Below, in pieces: positions 1-9,941 of a stretch of DNA of 64,000 nucleotides. The translations under genes were made by a program, and so were the position numbers. The notes beneath the pieces are model-generated. The model was not told the origin of the DNA, did not search any database, and saw nothing but the letters and a program-made list of their open reading frames with translations. The stretch comes from JAMIFV01 sp035906055 (GTDB taxonomy: Bacteria > Pseudomonadota > Alphaproteobacteria > Rickettsiales > JABCZZ01). Location: assembly GCA_035906055.1 (NCBI GenBank), contig JAMIFV010000005.1, positions 1-64,000 of the forward strand. Reading direction: 5' to 3'. Position 1 is the first letter of the stretch. Every line of letters starts with the position of its first letter.

Positions 1-1
1 C

Positions 2-190
2 AAAAACCGTAAAGTTAAAATCCTCTACGACAAGGCGGTGTATAAGCTGCGTGGCGGCATTGAGCGTTACTTCGGAAAGCTCAAGGAAAATAAACGCCTC
101 TGTCTGCGTTTCGACAAGGAAGACAAAGTTTTCCTCAGCTTCGTGGCACTCGCCGCAACTAAAATCCTCTATAACTGGAAAATTAGCTAA
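2..190 (+). mobile_element. C-terminal end of an IS5-like DDE transposase (cut by window edge)
   Basis: An open frame enters from the left edge and stops with TAA at 188-190, giving the last 62 residues of a transposase. The segment GGIERYFGKLK followed by a basic stretch with RFDK and a hydrophobic tail (SFVALAATKILYNW) matches the C-terminal DDE region of IS5/IS4-group transposases, where the Glu of the IER triplet is the third acidic catalytic residue. The 5' part and left terminal repeat lie outside the window. I found no clear terminal inverted repeat in the 130 bases after the stop, so the right border is not placed. Confidence 0.75.
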
Positions 191-321
191 CAGTGCCTAA
201 ATGTAATGCACGGTTTTCTGCGGATTTCCTGAAAAGTACATCGCATTTTATCTATGTTTAACGCTTGATTTACGCGTATCTGACAAGCTTGCGGCTCCAT
301 TAACCCATATAGGAGTCTTCC

Positions 322-1701
322 ATGCCGATGCTTGTTAGGGGCCGTAAAGTCGTTAGCGGCCTTATTACCGGTGCCGCTATGCTCATGTCACAACAGGCTT
401 TCGCGGAGATTGCGCCGAACATCTCGTTTGAGGCGCTGGCAAAGACCTATGTGCAGAACCACCGCGAGGAAATGGCAGGCAGCACTGCGCTGGCAACGGC
501 CTACGCGAACCGCTTCCTTTGCCAGGAATACCAGAAGAGCTCCAGCAATGAATTCGCCCTGCCCAAGCTGGTAGCCAGGGCGCAGGAAGAGATAAAGGCG
601 CTCAGCGTCGCGTCGGCCCCGCTTAATGCGCGCACCTATGCGAATTTCGGCAGCTACGACATGGCCGCCGGTAAGTTCCCGTTCAAGCCGATGGACGACA
701 AGAACAACGTATTTGAACTGACCGATGACGCTATCGGTAATGTAGGACAGCTTTCGCCCTGTGCGCCCCGCGTGACGGGCTGGCCGCGCAAATTCCGCAT
801 CGTGATTGACAATTTCGACATCGTGGACGGCATTCCCATGGCGCAGGAGAAGGCGCAGGCGCTGGTGGAATCGCGTGCGAAGCTGTATGTGCAGGACCAG
901 CGCAAGCTGGGCGTGAACTACACGCTGGCTTTCAGGGATTTCAGCCCCGTGGACGATAACTATGTAAGCACGGTGAAGGCGAGCATCGTCGGCGTGACGC
1001 TGGATGACGGCACCGTTCCTCCGGGCTGGGGTAAAGGCAAGCCTGCTGCGATAGTGTATACTTACGACGACGCCTATCTGGCGGGCCGCAAGGCTGAAGT
1101 GGATAAACGCATTGCTGACGAAGAGCACGAGCGCATCACGGGCCCTATCGCGTTCTCCAAGCCCAATATCATCCAGTGGTACAACGTGTTCATCAATAAC
1201 GCCCCGCGCACCATGGCCGACGGCACGGCGCTCAGGCCCATGGTGGTGCAGACCGAGTTTGCCAGCCATGGCAATGGTGAAGGCGTATCGGTTAGCGCGC
1301 TGAAACCTAACTCAGCATTTAACAATTATATCGACGGGGTGGGCACGGTAAGCACCTCCATCGTTAATGGCGAGGAATTCGGCAGGGTCATCAATATCTC
1401 GCCGGAAGTGAACGCCAAGCTTGCCAAGAACATCTTCAATGCGCGTGCGCGCATCATCATGACGCCGGTGGGCGGCAGGCTGAAGACCAATCAGGCCCCC
1501 GGCCAGCTCTATGTGCATGCCGACAAGGTGATCTTTGATATTCTGGATGGCGGCAAGGTGAAGGAACAGTTCGAGGTGGCGGCTAAGTCCGAACCCGCGC
1601 CTTACACGCCTCCGGCAGAGCCTGCTCCAACCGCTTCATCTGCCCCGGCTGCCGGGACATCCGCTTCCATGCGCGGCTCGGTGGATTATTTCAGCAGGTA
1701 A
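322..1701 (+). CDS. Secreted protein of unknown function, 459 aa
   Basis: I do not recognise the family. The start ATG follows an SD-like AGGAG (311-315). Residues 1-28 look like a Sec signal peptide: basic start, hydrophobic core around GLITGAAMLM, and AFA as a likely signal peptidase I site. The mature part (residues 30-410) is mixed and soluble, with no membrane segment and few Cys (one each in FLCQEY and SPCAPR). The last 50 residues are Pro/Ala/Ser-rich, like a linker, and end in SVDYFSR. A periplasmic or surface protein is an inference. It stands alone between an insertion-sequence remnant and the convergent cox operon, from which a shared terminator separates it. Confidence 0.8.
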   Translation: MPMLVRGRKVVSGLITGAAMLMSQQAFAEIAPNISFEALAKTYVQNHREEMAGSTALATAYANRFLCQEYQKSSSNEFALPKLVARAQEEIKALSVASAPLNARTYANFGSYDMAAGKFPFKPMDDKNNVFELTDDAIGNVGQLSPCAPRVTGWPRKFRIVIDNFDIVDGIPMAQEKAQALVESRAKLYVQDQRKLGVNYTLAFRDFSPVDDNYVSTVKASIVGVTLDDGTVPPGWGKGKPAAIVYTYDDAYLAGRKAEVDKRIADEEHERITGPIAFSKPNIIQWYNVFINNAPRTMADGTALRPMVVQTEFASHGNGEGVSVSALKPNSAFNNYIDGVGTVSTSIVNGEEFGRVINISPEVNAKLAKNIFNARARIIMTPVGGRLKTNQAPGQLYVHADKVIFDILDGGKVKEQFEVAAKSEPAPYTPPAEPAPTASSAPAAGTSASMRGSVDYFSR

Positions 1702-1715
1702 TTACCAATACGCTT

Positions 1716-1753
1716 AACAAGCCCCATACCGGCGAGCCGGTGTGGGGTTTGTT
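1716..1753. terminator. Bidirectional hairpin terminator between convergent genes
   Basis: A near-perfect stem of about 17 bp (AACAAGCCCCATACCGGC pairing with GCCGGTGTGGGGTTTGTT) around a two-base centre, followed by TATTTCTT on the plus strand. It lies in the short gap between the secreted-protein gene and the end of the SURF1 gene and overlaps the SURF1 stop, so it can serve both strands. Confidence 0.8.
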
Positions 1754-2480
1754 ATTTCTTCTTCTCTGCGTAGTACGCCACAAACACGCCAAGGGCGGAA
1801 AGCGCCAGCAGGAACCATGTGACCGCGTAGCCTGCATGGTCGTTGCGGATTTTGATTTCGACAGGGAAGGGTTCGGGCGCGTCTTTAATGTCCGAACCAT
1901 CCACATTGCGCACGGCGGCGGCGTCGATAATGATGGGCAGCAATTTCAGCCCGGTGGCCTTGCTCATGGCGGGAAGGTCATACCAGAGCCAGAGGTTGAT
2001 CTCTGGCTGGTTGTTGGGGGTAAACATTTTCTGCTTCATCTGCAGGCGCACCGCGCCTTCCACGATCACGGCAGCGGTGGTGTTGCCTGCGCTGCGCGTG
2101 GAGGCTTCCCGTTTCTCGCGATCCACCCAGCCGCGGTTGACCAGCACATACTGCGTTTCCCGGCCATTGGTGATGGCCAGCGGGGTCAGGATGGCATAGC
2201 CGAGCTTGTTCCTTAAGTAACGTGGCGTGGCATGCAGCTCATGCTCATGCAGGAACACGCCGGTAGCCACCACGTTGCGCCATTCGGAATTCTGCAGCTC
2301 ATCGCCGGTGAAGGAGTGGATATCGCGCGGGGGCAGGGCCTGCGCTTTTTCAATGGAGGCGATGAGTTCCGTCTTCTGCTGCAGGCGCTGTAACTGCCAC
2401 ACGGCCAGCCACAGGCAGGTGGCGACCACTACAAGCATGGCGATGGTGGGCACGGTCTCAGGCTTACGCAACGTGATCAT
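1752..2480 (-). CDS. SURF1-family cytochrome c oxidase assembly protein
   Basis: SURF1 proteins help insert heme a into subunit I of cytochrome oxidase in the inner membrane. The 242-residue product has the family layout: an N-terminal membrane segment (TIAMLVVVATCLWLAVWQLQRL), a long periplasmic domain with the GVFLHEHE and YVLVNRGWVDRE motifs, and a C-terminal membrane helix (YAVTWFLLALSALGVFVAYY). I place the start at 2480 (MITLRKPE): it puts the first helix near the N-terminus and begins 2 bases after the DUF983 stop. A start at 2534 would overlap DUF983 by about 50 bases and add a proline-rich run. Last gene of the cox operon. Confidence 0.9.
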   Translation of the reverse strand: MITLRKPETVPTIAMLVVVATCLWLAVWQLQRLQQKTELIASIEKAQALPPRDIHSFTGDELQNSEWRNVVATGVFLHEHELHATPRYLRNKLGYAILTPLAITNGRETQYVLVNRGWVDREKREASTRSAGNTTAAVIVEGAVRLQMKQKMFTPNNQPEINLWLWYDLPAMSKATGLKLLPIIIDAAAVRNVDGSDIKDAPEPFPVEIKIRNDHAGYAVTWFLLALSALGVFVAYYAEKKK

Positions 2481-2482
2481 GT

Positions 2483-2839
2483 TTATAATCCAAATGTATC
2501 CGGGCGGTGGCGGAATTGCAGGGCGATGAGCCATGCCTTAAAAAAGCGCATGCAAAAAAGCACCATCAGGCAGGTCATCGGCACGAAGGTGACCACATGC
2601 ACCCACCATGCGGGCTCATAGCGCAGTTCGATGTAACCGGCGATACCCACGGCCAGGAAACCTACGATAGTGATGGCAAAAAACACCGGGCCGTCACCGC
2701 AATCCTGCGCGGCGATGGGCAGCTTGCACTCGCTGCAATGGCTGGCAAAGCTGAGTATGCTGGAGAACAGCCTGCCTTTGCCGCAGCGCGGGCAAATGCC
2801 TTTAACGGCGACCTGAATTGGCGTAGGCTTTTCTGACAT
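2483..2839 (-). CDS. DUF983 membrane protein of the cox cluster
   Basis: A 118-residue protein with the DUF983 hallmarks: an N-terminal zinc-ribbon-like CPRCGKGRLF, a second pair in HCSECKLP, the conserved DCGDGP segment, and two membrane helices (FFAITIVGFLAVGIAGY and VVTFVPMTCLMVLFCMRFF). The molecular role is unknown, but in alphaproteobacteria the family regularly sits between ctaE and SURF1, exactly as here. It is tightly spaced with SURF1 downstream; about 190 bases of repeat DNA separate it from ctaE. Confidence 0.88.
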   Translation of the reverse strand: MSEKPTPIQVAVKGICPRCGKGRLFSSILSFASHCSECKLPIAAQDCGDGPVFFAITIVGFLAVGIAGYIELRYEPAWWVHVVTFVPMTCLMVLFCMRFFKAWLIALQFRHRPDTFGL

Positions 2840-2866
2840 AATTCAATTGCCTGCTCTAAAACCTGA

Positions 2867-3013
2867 TTAAGATGGATTCCCGCCTCCGCGGGAATGACAA
2901 GGTAGCTTGGGCGAGCATAGGTCTTTTTACGGCTTCGCAGTTGTCATGGAGAGTTCTACACGACGACCCCGCGAAGCGAGGGGGAGCGGTAGCGGGGGCG
3001 GGACCGCCCCCTA
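2867..3013. repeat. REP-like palindrome plus copy A of the GGAGGAG/CGACGACCCC family
   Basis: The ctaE-DUF983 gap holds two units. First, GGATTCCCGCCTCCGCGGGAATGAC at about 2873-2897 is a REP-type palindrome. Second, about 2941-3013 contains GGAGAGTTCTACACGACGAC, then a C4/G5 hairpin and a GGGGGCGG..CCGCCCCC hairpin. The second unit recurs near 9.9, 11.3, 25.5, 32.9, 41.3, 45.2, 46.3 and 51.4 kb. Confidence 0.85.
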
Positions 3014-3026
3014 AATATGTATTCTA

Positions 3027-3860
3027 TTACTGAGCGCCCCACCAGTAGACGAACACGAACAGGAAGAGCCATACCACGTCCACAAAATGCCAGTACCATG
3101 CGGCGAATTCAAAGCCCAGATGCTGCTTGGGCTGCAGCGTGCCCTTGTAGGCGCGGATAAGGCAGACGGCAAGGAACAGCGTGCCCACCAGTACGTGGAA
3201 ACCGTGGAAGCCGGTGGCAAGATAGAAGGTGGAGGCATAAATGCCCTGCTTGAAGCCAAAAGAAGCGTGGCTGTATTCGATCACCTGGCAGCAGGTGAAC
3301 GCCGCGCCCAGCAGCACGGTGAACCACAATGCGCGCTTTACTTCCTTCATGTTGCCCTGAAGCAGTTCATGATGCGCCCAGGTGACCGTGGTGCCCGAGA
3401 GCAGCAGGATCAGCGTGTTGAGGAAGGGCAGGTGCCAGGCGTCGAACGGAACGATGCCTTTGGGCGGCCACACGGCCTGTGCGCCGAGGCCCTGCCATAC
3501 TTCGGTCACTTCCACCTTGGGGAAGAGGCTGGCGTCAAAAAACGCCCAGAAGAACGCGACGAAGAACATGACTTCGGAAAGAATGAACAGACCCATGCCG
3601 ATGCGCAGGCCGTGCGACACTGCGCCGTTATGGGCATGGTCGTGGATACCTTCGCGGATTACGTCCCTCCACCATACATACATGGTGTAGAGCACCAAGG
3701 CGAAGCCCAGAAGGGCCAGCGGCGCGCCGCCGGTGGTCTTATGCATGAACATGGCGCCGCCCAGCGTGAGGAAGAACAGCGATACCGAAGCCAGAAGCGG
3801 CCACGGGCTCGGGTTTACCAGATGGAACGGGTGGTCGGCATGTGCGTGGTCTTGCGCCAT
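3027..3860 (-). CDS. ctaE: Cytochrome c oxidase subunit III
   Basis: Subunit III of the aa3-type oxidase stabilises the complex and may channel oxygen. The 277-residue product has seven hydrophobic helices and family motifs: HPFHLVNPSPWP at the N-terminus, MYVWWRDVIREG, the Glu-containing FILSEVMFFVAFFWAFF helix, WPPKGI, TVTWAHH, and the C-terminal WYWHFVDVVWLFLF. Length matches the usual 260-295. It is transcribed with ctaG upstream and DUF983/SURF1 downstream, with palindromic repeat elements in both flanking gaps. Confidence 0.97.
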   Translation of the reverse strand: MAQDHAHADHPFHLVNPSPWPLLASVSLFFLTLGGAMFMHKTTGGAPLALLGFALVLYTMYVWWRDVIREGIHDHAHNGAVSHGLRIGMGLFILSEVMFFVAFFWAFFDASLFPKVEVTEVWQGLGAQAVWPPKGIVPFDAWHLPFLNTLILLLSGTTVTWAHHELLQGNMKEVKRALWFTVLLGAAFTCCQVIEYSHASFGFKQGIYASTFYLATGFHGFHVLVGTLFLAVCLIRAYKGTLQPKQHLGFEFAAWYWHFVDVVWLFLFVFVYWWGAQ

Positions 3861-3878
3861 AAATATATCTCAATAATC

Positions 3879-4002
3879 AGAGCATTTTCCATTTAACCGT
3901 TCGCGGCGTTGTCCTTCGGTCTCGGTGTGCTCATGTACTACGTGTACACTCCGCGCACCTCGCCTTGGCTGCCTAGCGAAACGATTAAAGCGAAAACGCT
4001 CT
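3879..4002. repeat. Second palindromic repeat family, copy 1 (ctaG-ctaE gap)
   Basis: The arms AGAGCATTTTC.. (from 3879) and ..GAAAACGCTCT (to 4002) are inverted copies over about 26 bases. Between them is a core of about 75 bases (TCCTTCGGTCTCGGTGTGCT, then ATGTAC/GTACAC, then CTCGCC..GGCTGCCTAGC). The same core occurs at 22300-22370, but there it has different arms that again pair with each other. Confidence 0.8.
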
Positions 4003-4023
4003 AGGTTTCAACATTGTAGGTCA

Positions 4024-4560
4024 TCACTTCTTTAGCGGAAAAAAAGTATAAGACAAGGTGATAGTATCGACATCGTCAAGATCGCGGTCTTTGGCCATAT
4101 CGGGGTCAATGTAGAACAGAATGGCCATGTTTTTGCTTTCATGCGGCGTAAGCTCTTGTTCCGTGAAGCAGAAACATTGCACCTTGTGGAAATATTTGCC
4201 CGCCTTGACCGGGGTGACGTTGAAGGTGGCGGTGCCCTGTTCCGTATTGCCGGTATTATTGGTGGCGATATATTCCACGGTTTTTTTCTGGCCGATATTG
4301 AGCGTGATCTCGCGTTGGGCGGGATGGAACTTCCAGTCGAGCGCGGGGTCGATATTGGCGTCGAACTGCACAGTCACCTTGCGGTCGAGCACGGGAATGC
4401 CGGCTTTTTCTTCCGCCTGCCTCGCAATGCCGCCAAAGCCGGTTACATCACAGAAGAGGCGGTAAAGCGGCACGGAAGCATAGGCCATCATGAGCATGCC
4501 AAGCGCGCCCAGGCCAAGGTTAATGGCAAGCGATACATTCTTTTTTTGCTGTTTATCCAT
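4024..4560 (-). CDS. ctaG: Cytochrome c oxidase copper-assembly protein Cox11/CtaG
   Basis: CtaG delivers copper to the CuB centre of subunit I. The 178-residue protein has one N-terminal membrane anchor (LAINLGLGALGMLMMAYASVPLY), the conserved LFCDVTGFGG just after it, and the copper-binding motif QCFCFTEQ near residue 130, followed by the family's FYIDP segment. Length is typical. The gene follows two tiny membrane-protein ORFs (5 bases from the second) and precedes ctaE. Confidence 0.96.
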   Translation of the reverse strand: MDKQQKKNVSLAINLGLGALGMLMMAYASVPLYRLFCDVTGFGGIARQAEEKAGIPVLDRKVTVQFDANIDPALDWKFHPAQREITLNIGQKKTVEYIATNNTGNTEQGTATFNVTPVKAGKYFHKVQCFCFTEQELTPHESKNMAILFYIDPDMAKDRDLDDVDTITLSYTFFPLKK

Positions 4561-4565
4561 GGCGG

Positions 4566-4691
4566 TTATTGTGCGGTGACGGTAGCGCCGAAGCGGATGA
4601 AGCTGATGACATACATGATGAGGCAGAAGCCTGCCAGCAGGGCGAGCAGAACCCAGTTCTTCTTGCGCAACTCAGGGGGCTTCTCACTCAT
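4566..4691 (-). CDS. 41-aa single-span membrane protein in the cox cluster
   Basis: A short ORF (MSEKPPELRKKNWVLLALL...) with a charged N-terminus and one hydrophobic helix (WVLLALLAGFCLIMYVISFI). Small one-helix proteins at this place, between ctaB and ctaG, are common in alphaproteobacterial cox operons and are sometimes called CoxF; I assign it by position and topology, not by a diagnostic motif. Its ATG overlaps the end of the preceding small ORF by 8 bases and its stop is 5 bases before ctaG, which suggests translational coupling. Confidence 0.75.
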   Translation of the reverse strand: MSEKPPELRKKNWVLLALLAGFCLIMYVISFIRFGATVTAQ

Positions 4692-4827
4692 TAGGCGGTT
4701 CCTGCGGCGGGGTCTGGCGGCGGATGAATTCAAGGATGATAAGCAGGAAAATAGTGAAAAGACTGCCGATAATAAAGCTTCCGCCCATAAGGTAGATGAT
4801 ATTGACGGTGAGTTGCTGCGCGCCCAT
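4684..4827 (-). CDS. 47-aa single-span membrane protein in the cox cluster
   Basis: The ORF begins MGAQQLTVNIIYLMGG, has one hydrophobic helix (FIIGSLFTIFLLIILEFI) and a basic/proline-rich tail (RRQTPPQEPPNE). An AGGGGG purine run about 9 bases before the ATG is a plausible ribosome-binding site. The family is unknown to me. It lies 34 bases after the ctaB stop and overlaps the next small ORF, so it is probably translated as part of the cox operon. Confidence 0.65.
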   Translation of the reverse strand: MGAQQLTVNIIYLMGGSFIIGSLFTIFLLIILEFIRRQTPPQEPPNE

Positions 4828-4861
4828 GCGGGTGGCCCCCTGTTGGTTGTAGGCTTCTAGC

Positions 4862-5773
4862 CTAAGTCAATGCCAGACGGATGTAATTGTCAACCCACTT
4901 ATCGGCAATGAGGAAGGAAAACAGGCCGAAAAGGTAAGCAATGGAATAGAGAAACAGGGTGCGGGCGGCGGCGTCGGTGCGGGCTAGCAGCACGCGGTGC
5001 GCGCGTGCCACGAAACCGTAACCTAAGCCCAGCGCGGCGACGGCATACAGCATGCCTGCCTGCTGGAACAGCACCGGGATGGCGGTGACGAGCAGCAGCG
5101 CGTAGCTATAGAACAGCATCTGGCGGCGTGTGGCGTCGGGCCCGTTGGTCACGGGCATCATGGGAATGCCTGCGCGCGTGTAGTCGCTGTTGCGGTAAAG
5201 CGCCAGCGCCCAGAAATGCGGAGGCGTCCAGAGGAATATGATCATGAACAGCACCAGCGGATACCAGTGCAGGCTGCCGGTGACCGCCACCCAGCCGATA
5301 ACGGGAGGGAACGCACCCGCCGCGCCGCCGATGACGATGTTCTGCGGCGTGGAGCGTTTCAGCCAGATAGTGTAGACGACCGCATAAAAGAAGATGGCGA
5401 AGCCCAGCATGCCTGCGGCCAGCCAGTTGGTGGCAAGCCCTAAAACCATCACCGCGAAGAGGCTGAGTATCCAGCCCAGCGCAAGCGCGTCGTCCGGGGC
5501 CACGCGGCCAGCGGGAAGGGGGCGTGAGACGGTGCGCGCCATCACGGCGTCTATGTCGCGGTCATACCACATGTTGAAGGCCGCGCCCGCGCCGGAGCCC
5601 GCCGCAATGCACAGCAGCGTGATGAGGGCGAGGAAGGGGTGGATGGAACCCGGCGCCACCGCAAGGCCTGCGAACCCGGTGAACACCACCAGCGACATGA
5701 CGCCGGGTTTGAGCAGCGTCACATAGTCATGCACGGACGACTGGTTGGCAGAGGTAGAGGGAGCAGGATTCAT
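4862..5773 (-). CDS. ctaB: Protoheme IX farnesyltransferase (heme O synthase)
   Basis: CtaB adds a farnesyl group to heme b, the first step toward heme a. The 303-residue product is a UbiA-superfamily prenyltransferase with LLKPGVMSLVVFTGFAGL at the start, the first Asp-rich site NMWYDRDIDAVMARTVSRPLPAG, and the second around LALYRNSDYTRAGIPMMPV. I start it at 5773 (MNPAPST). The frame stays open upstream to 5896, but that part encodes a palindromic repeat and runs into ctaD, so it is unlikely to be translated. Confidence 0.95.
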   Translation of the reverse strand: MNPAPSTSANQSSVHDYVTLLKPGVMSLVVFTGFAGLAVAPGSIHPFLALITLLCIAAGSGAGAAFNMWYDRDIDAVMARTVSRPLPAGRVAPDDALALGWILSLFAVMVLGLATNWLAAGMLGFAIFFYAVVYTIWLKRSTPQNIVIGGAAGAFPPVIGWVAVTGSLHWYPLVLFMIIFLWTPPHFWALALYRNSDYTRAGIPMMPVTNGPDATRRQMLFYSYALLLVTAIPVLFQQAGMLYAVAALGLGYGFVARAHRVLLARTDAAARTLFLYSIAYLFGLFSFLIADKWVDNYIRLALT

Positions 5774-5787
5774 CAATGTATAACACC

Positions 5788-5863
5788 CGTCATCCTGCGC
5801 TTTGAGCACAGGATCCATCAGGGAGTATCGCAGGATGGATCCTGCGGTCAAGCCGCAGGACGA
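5788..5863. repeat. GGATCC/CAGGA palindromic repeat in the ctaD-ctaB gap
   Basis: Two hairpins in tandem: ATCCTGCGCTTTGAGCACAGGAT and TCCTGCGGTCAAGCCGCAGGA, separated by GGGAGTATCGCAGGATGG. It fills most of the gap between the ctaD stop and the ctaB start and happens to be open in the ctaB frame. Confidence 0.75.
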
Positions 5864-5870
5864 TTTTTTA

Positions 5871-7496
<1,626 letters not shown>

Positions 7497-8360
7497 TTAC
7501 TGGATTTGAGCCACGGCCTGATTGGCATCAACGCCAAGGCCTGCCGATTTTTTCTTTTCTTCGAGCCAGATGGCGAAGTCTTCCTTGCTGACGACCTTCA
7601 CCACCACGGGCATGAAACCGTGCCAGATGCCGCAAAGCTGCGAGCACTGGCCACGGAACGTGCCGGTTTCGGTGGCTTTGAACCATGTCTCGTTCACGCG
7701 CCCCGGAATGGCGTCGAGCTTCACGCCGAAGGCGGGAACGGCCCAGCTATGGATAACGTCGGATGCGGTGATGAGCAGCTTGATCTCGGTATCAACGGGC
7801 ACCACGAGGGGGTTGTCCACCGTGAGCAGGCGGGGCTCGCCCTTAAGCAGTTCGAGTTCTTCCGTGCGGGAAAGCTTTTTGGTGGGATCGGGGAAGATAT
7901 GGCTTTCAAAAGAGATATCGCCCTGATCGGGGTATTCATAGCCCCAGTACCACTGGTAACCCACGACCTTCACGGTCATTTCCGCCTTGGGGGCCTTATC
8001 CATGAAATAATGGATGCGCAGCGAGGGCACGAAAATAGCGCCGAGGATAAGCACCGGAATGGTGATCCACACGAATTCGAGCAGGGTGTGGTGCGTGGTC
8101 TTGCTGGGAACGGGGTTGTTCCTGGCGCTGTAACGGATGCAGGTATAAGTGAGCAGCAGCAGCACGAACAGTGTGATCACGATAATAAGGATAAGCAGGC
8201 CGTGATGCAGGTTGAAAAGCTTTTCCATTACGGGAGTGACGGGTGCCTGCAGGTTGAGCTGCCAGGGGGTTGCCATGCCCGGATGCTGTGCGTTCTCAGC
8301 GGAAGCGGCACCGGCGAGGCCAGCGAAGGTGAGGAAACTGAAAAGGCGTAATAAGTTCAT
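7497..8360 (-). CDS. ctaC: Cytochrome c oxidase subunit II (CuA)
   Basis: Subunit II accepts electrons from cytochrome c through the CuA centre. The 287-residue precursor has a signal peptide (LFSFLTFAGLAGAASA), two membrane helices (about residues 48-72 and 88-110), and a periplasmic cupredoxin domain. CuA ligands are visible in HSWAVPAFGVK and in GQCSQLCGIWHGFMPV (two Cys, His, Met), and the conserved aromatic patch is GYQWYWGYEYP. First gene of the operon, just downstream of a good sigma-70-like promoter. Confidence 0.97.
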   Translation of the reverse strand: MNLLRLFSFLTFAGLAGAASAENAQHPGMATPWQLNLQAPVTPVMEKLFNLHHGLLILIIVITLFVLLLLTYTCIRYSARNNPVPSKTTHHTLLEFVWITIPVLILGAIFVPSLRIHYFMDKAPKAEMTVKVVGYQWYWGYEYPDQGDISFESHIFPDPTKKLSRTEELELLKGEPRLLTVDNPLVVPVDTEIKLLITASDVIHSWAVPAFGVKLDAIPGRVNETWFKATETGTFRGQCSQLCGIWHGFMPVVVKVVSKEDFAIWLEEKKKSAGLGVDANQAVAQIQ

Positions 8361-8441
8361 AGTACACTCTATTATGCGTGTTTAAACATAGGGGTCTTTT
8401 AATCGCTACTTTCCAACAACGCAACGCATTATTATCAGTTT

Positions 8442-8470
8442 ATTTTATGGCGTTGTTTGCTATGGTACAA
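8442..8470 (-). promoter_or_regulatory. Putative sigma-70-type promoter for the cox operon
   Basis: Read on the minus strand, TTGTAC (-35, 8465-8470) and TAAAAT (-10, 8442-8447) are separated by exactly 17 bases. The predicted start lies about 75 bases before the ctaC ATG. It sits between the ctaC start and the GTG start I prefer for tldD. Confidence 0.5.
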
Positions 8471-8491
8471 AAACAACAGAAAAGGCCTTTT

Positions 8492-9931
8492 GTGACTGAT
8501 ACGCCATTACTTTCCAAACTCTTCTTTGACCGCACCGGCATGGAACCTGACAGGGTGCAGGCACTCGTGCGCGAAACCCTGAACGGCATGGATGACGGCG
8601 AGTTGTTCATGGAATATTCGCAGTCGGAAAGTTTCAGTTTTGATGACGGGCGGCTCAAGAATGCCAGCTTCAACACCGAACAGGGCTTTGGCCTGCGCGC
8701 CGTGCTGGGCGAGGCGACAGGCTATGCGCATGCGTCGGAGCTGAGCGAAGCGGCCATCAAACGCGCCGGGCAGACCGTGCGCAATGTCAATTACGGCCAG
8801 AGCAAGGTGGTGGAAACCCTTCCGGCGCAGTTCGGCACCAACCGGCACTTATATAAGGACATCAACCCGCTGCAGGAAGTGCCCTTCGAGCAGAAAATTG
8901 CCACATTGCAGGCGATCGACGCGTACCTGCGCGCCAGGGATCCGCGCGTGAAACAAGTATCGGCCTCGCTTACCGGGGTGTGGCAGGCGGTGAACATCAT
9001 GCGTGCGGATGGCCGCATGGCAGGCGATATCAGGCCGCTGGTGCGCCTTAATATAAGTGTGGTGGCAGAAGAGAATGGCCGCATGGAAAGCGGCAGCCAC
9101 GGCGCAGGCGCGCGCACGGCCTATGCGGTGTATTTAAGCGAATCCAACTGGAAACAGCAGGCCGATAAGGCGCTCAGGCAGGCGCTCATCAATCTGGAAT
9201 CACGCCCCGCACCGGCGGGTGAAATGCCGGTGGTGCTTGGCAATGCGTGGTGCGGCATATTGCTGCATGAGGCGATCGGCCACGGGCTGGAGGGTGATTT
9301 CAACCGCAAGGGAACCTCCGCGTTTGCCGGGCTTTTGGGTAAACAGGTGGCCAGCAAAGGCGTGACGGTGGTGGATGACGGCACGCTGCTTGACCGGCGC
9401 GGCTCGCTTTCCATTGATGACGAAGGCACGCCGACCACGCGCACTGTATTAATAGAGGACGGCATACTCACCGGCTACCTTCAGGACAGGCTCAACGCCC
9501 GGCTCATGGGGGTGAAGCCCACCGGGAATGGCCGCCGTGAAAGCTTTGCGCACCAGCCTATGCCGCGTATGACCAATACTATTATGTTGGGCGGTAACAG
9601 CGAACCGGAAGATATCGTTTCGTCGGTAAAACGCGGGCTTTATGCGGTCAATTTCGGCGGCGGGCAGGTGGATATCACCTCCGGCAAGTTCGTGTTCTCG
9701 GCGTCGGAAGCCTATATGATAGAGAACGGCAAAATCACCCATCCGGTAAAAGGCGCTACCTTAATTGGCAACGGGCCGGACGCGCTGACCAAAGTAGAGG
9801 CCATCGGCAACGATATGGCGCTCGATGACGGCGTTGGAACCTGCGGGAAAGCAGGCCAGAGCGTGCCTGTGGGCGTGGGGCAGCCAACGCTGCTTATCTC
9901 CAGCATGACGGTGGGCGGCACAGAAGTGTAA
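8492..9931 (+). CDS. tldD: TldD metalloprotease
   Basis: TldD pairs with TldE/PmbA to form a zinc protease active on peptide modifications and antitoxins. The HEAIGHGLEGD zinc motif sits near residue 260, followed by GTSAFAGLLGKQVAS and the C-terminal GTCGKAGQSVPVG. I choose the GTG at 8492: AAAAGG lies just upstream, the length (479 aa) fits, and it aligns D34-G36-L38 with the same positions of E. coli TldD as I recall them. Longer starts (8378 GTG, 8447/8462 ATG) lack an SD and would overlap the opposing cox promoter. No pmbA is visible here. Confidence 0.93.
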   Translation: MTDTPLLSKLFFDRTGMEPDRVQALVRETLNGMDDGELFMEYSQSESFSFDDGRLKNASFNTEQGFGLRAVLGEATGYAHASELSEAAIKRAGQTVRNVNYGQSKVVETLPAQFGTNRHLYKDINPLQEVPFEQKIATLQAIDAYLRARDPRVKQVSASLTGVWQAVNIMRADGRMAGDIRPLVRLNISVVAEENGRMESGSHGAGARTAYAVYLSESNWKQQADKALRQALINLESRPAPAGEMPVVLGNAWCGILLHEAIGHGLEGDFNRKGTSAFAGLLGKQVASKGVTVVDDGTLLDRRGSLSIDDEGTPTTRTVLIEDGILTGYLQDRLNARLMGVKPTGNGRRESFAHQPMPRMTNTIMLGGNSEPEDIVSSVKRGLYAVNFGGGQVDITSGKFVFSASEAYMIENGKITHPVKGATLIGNGPDALTKVEAIGNDMALDDGVGTCGKAGQSVPVGVGQPTLLISSMTVGGTEV

Positions 9932-9941
9932 GCTGTATATT

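Noticed and set aside
8378..8491. Upstream starts for tldD (8378, 8447, 8462)
   Set aside because: None has a ribosome-binding site, the added residues are not family-like, and they overlap the cox promoter. The GTG at 8492 has AAAAGG upstream and gives the E. coli length.
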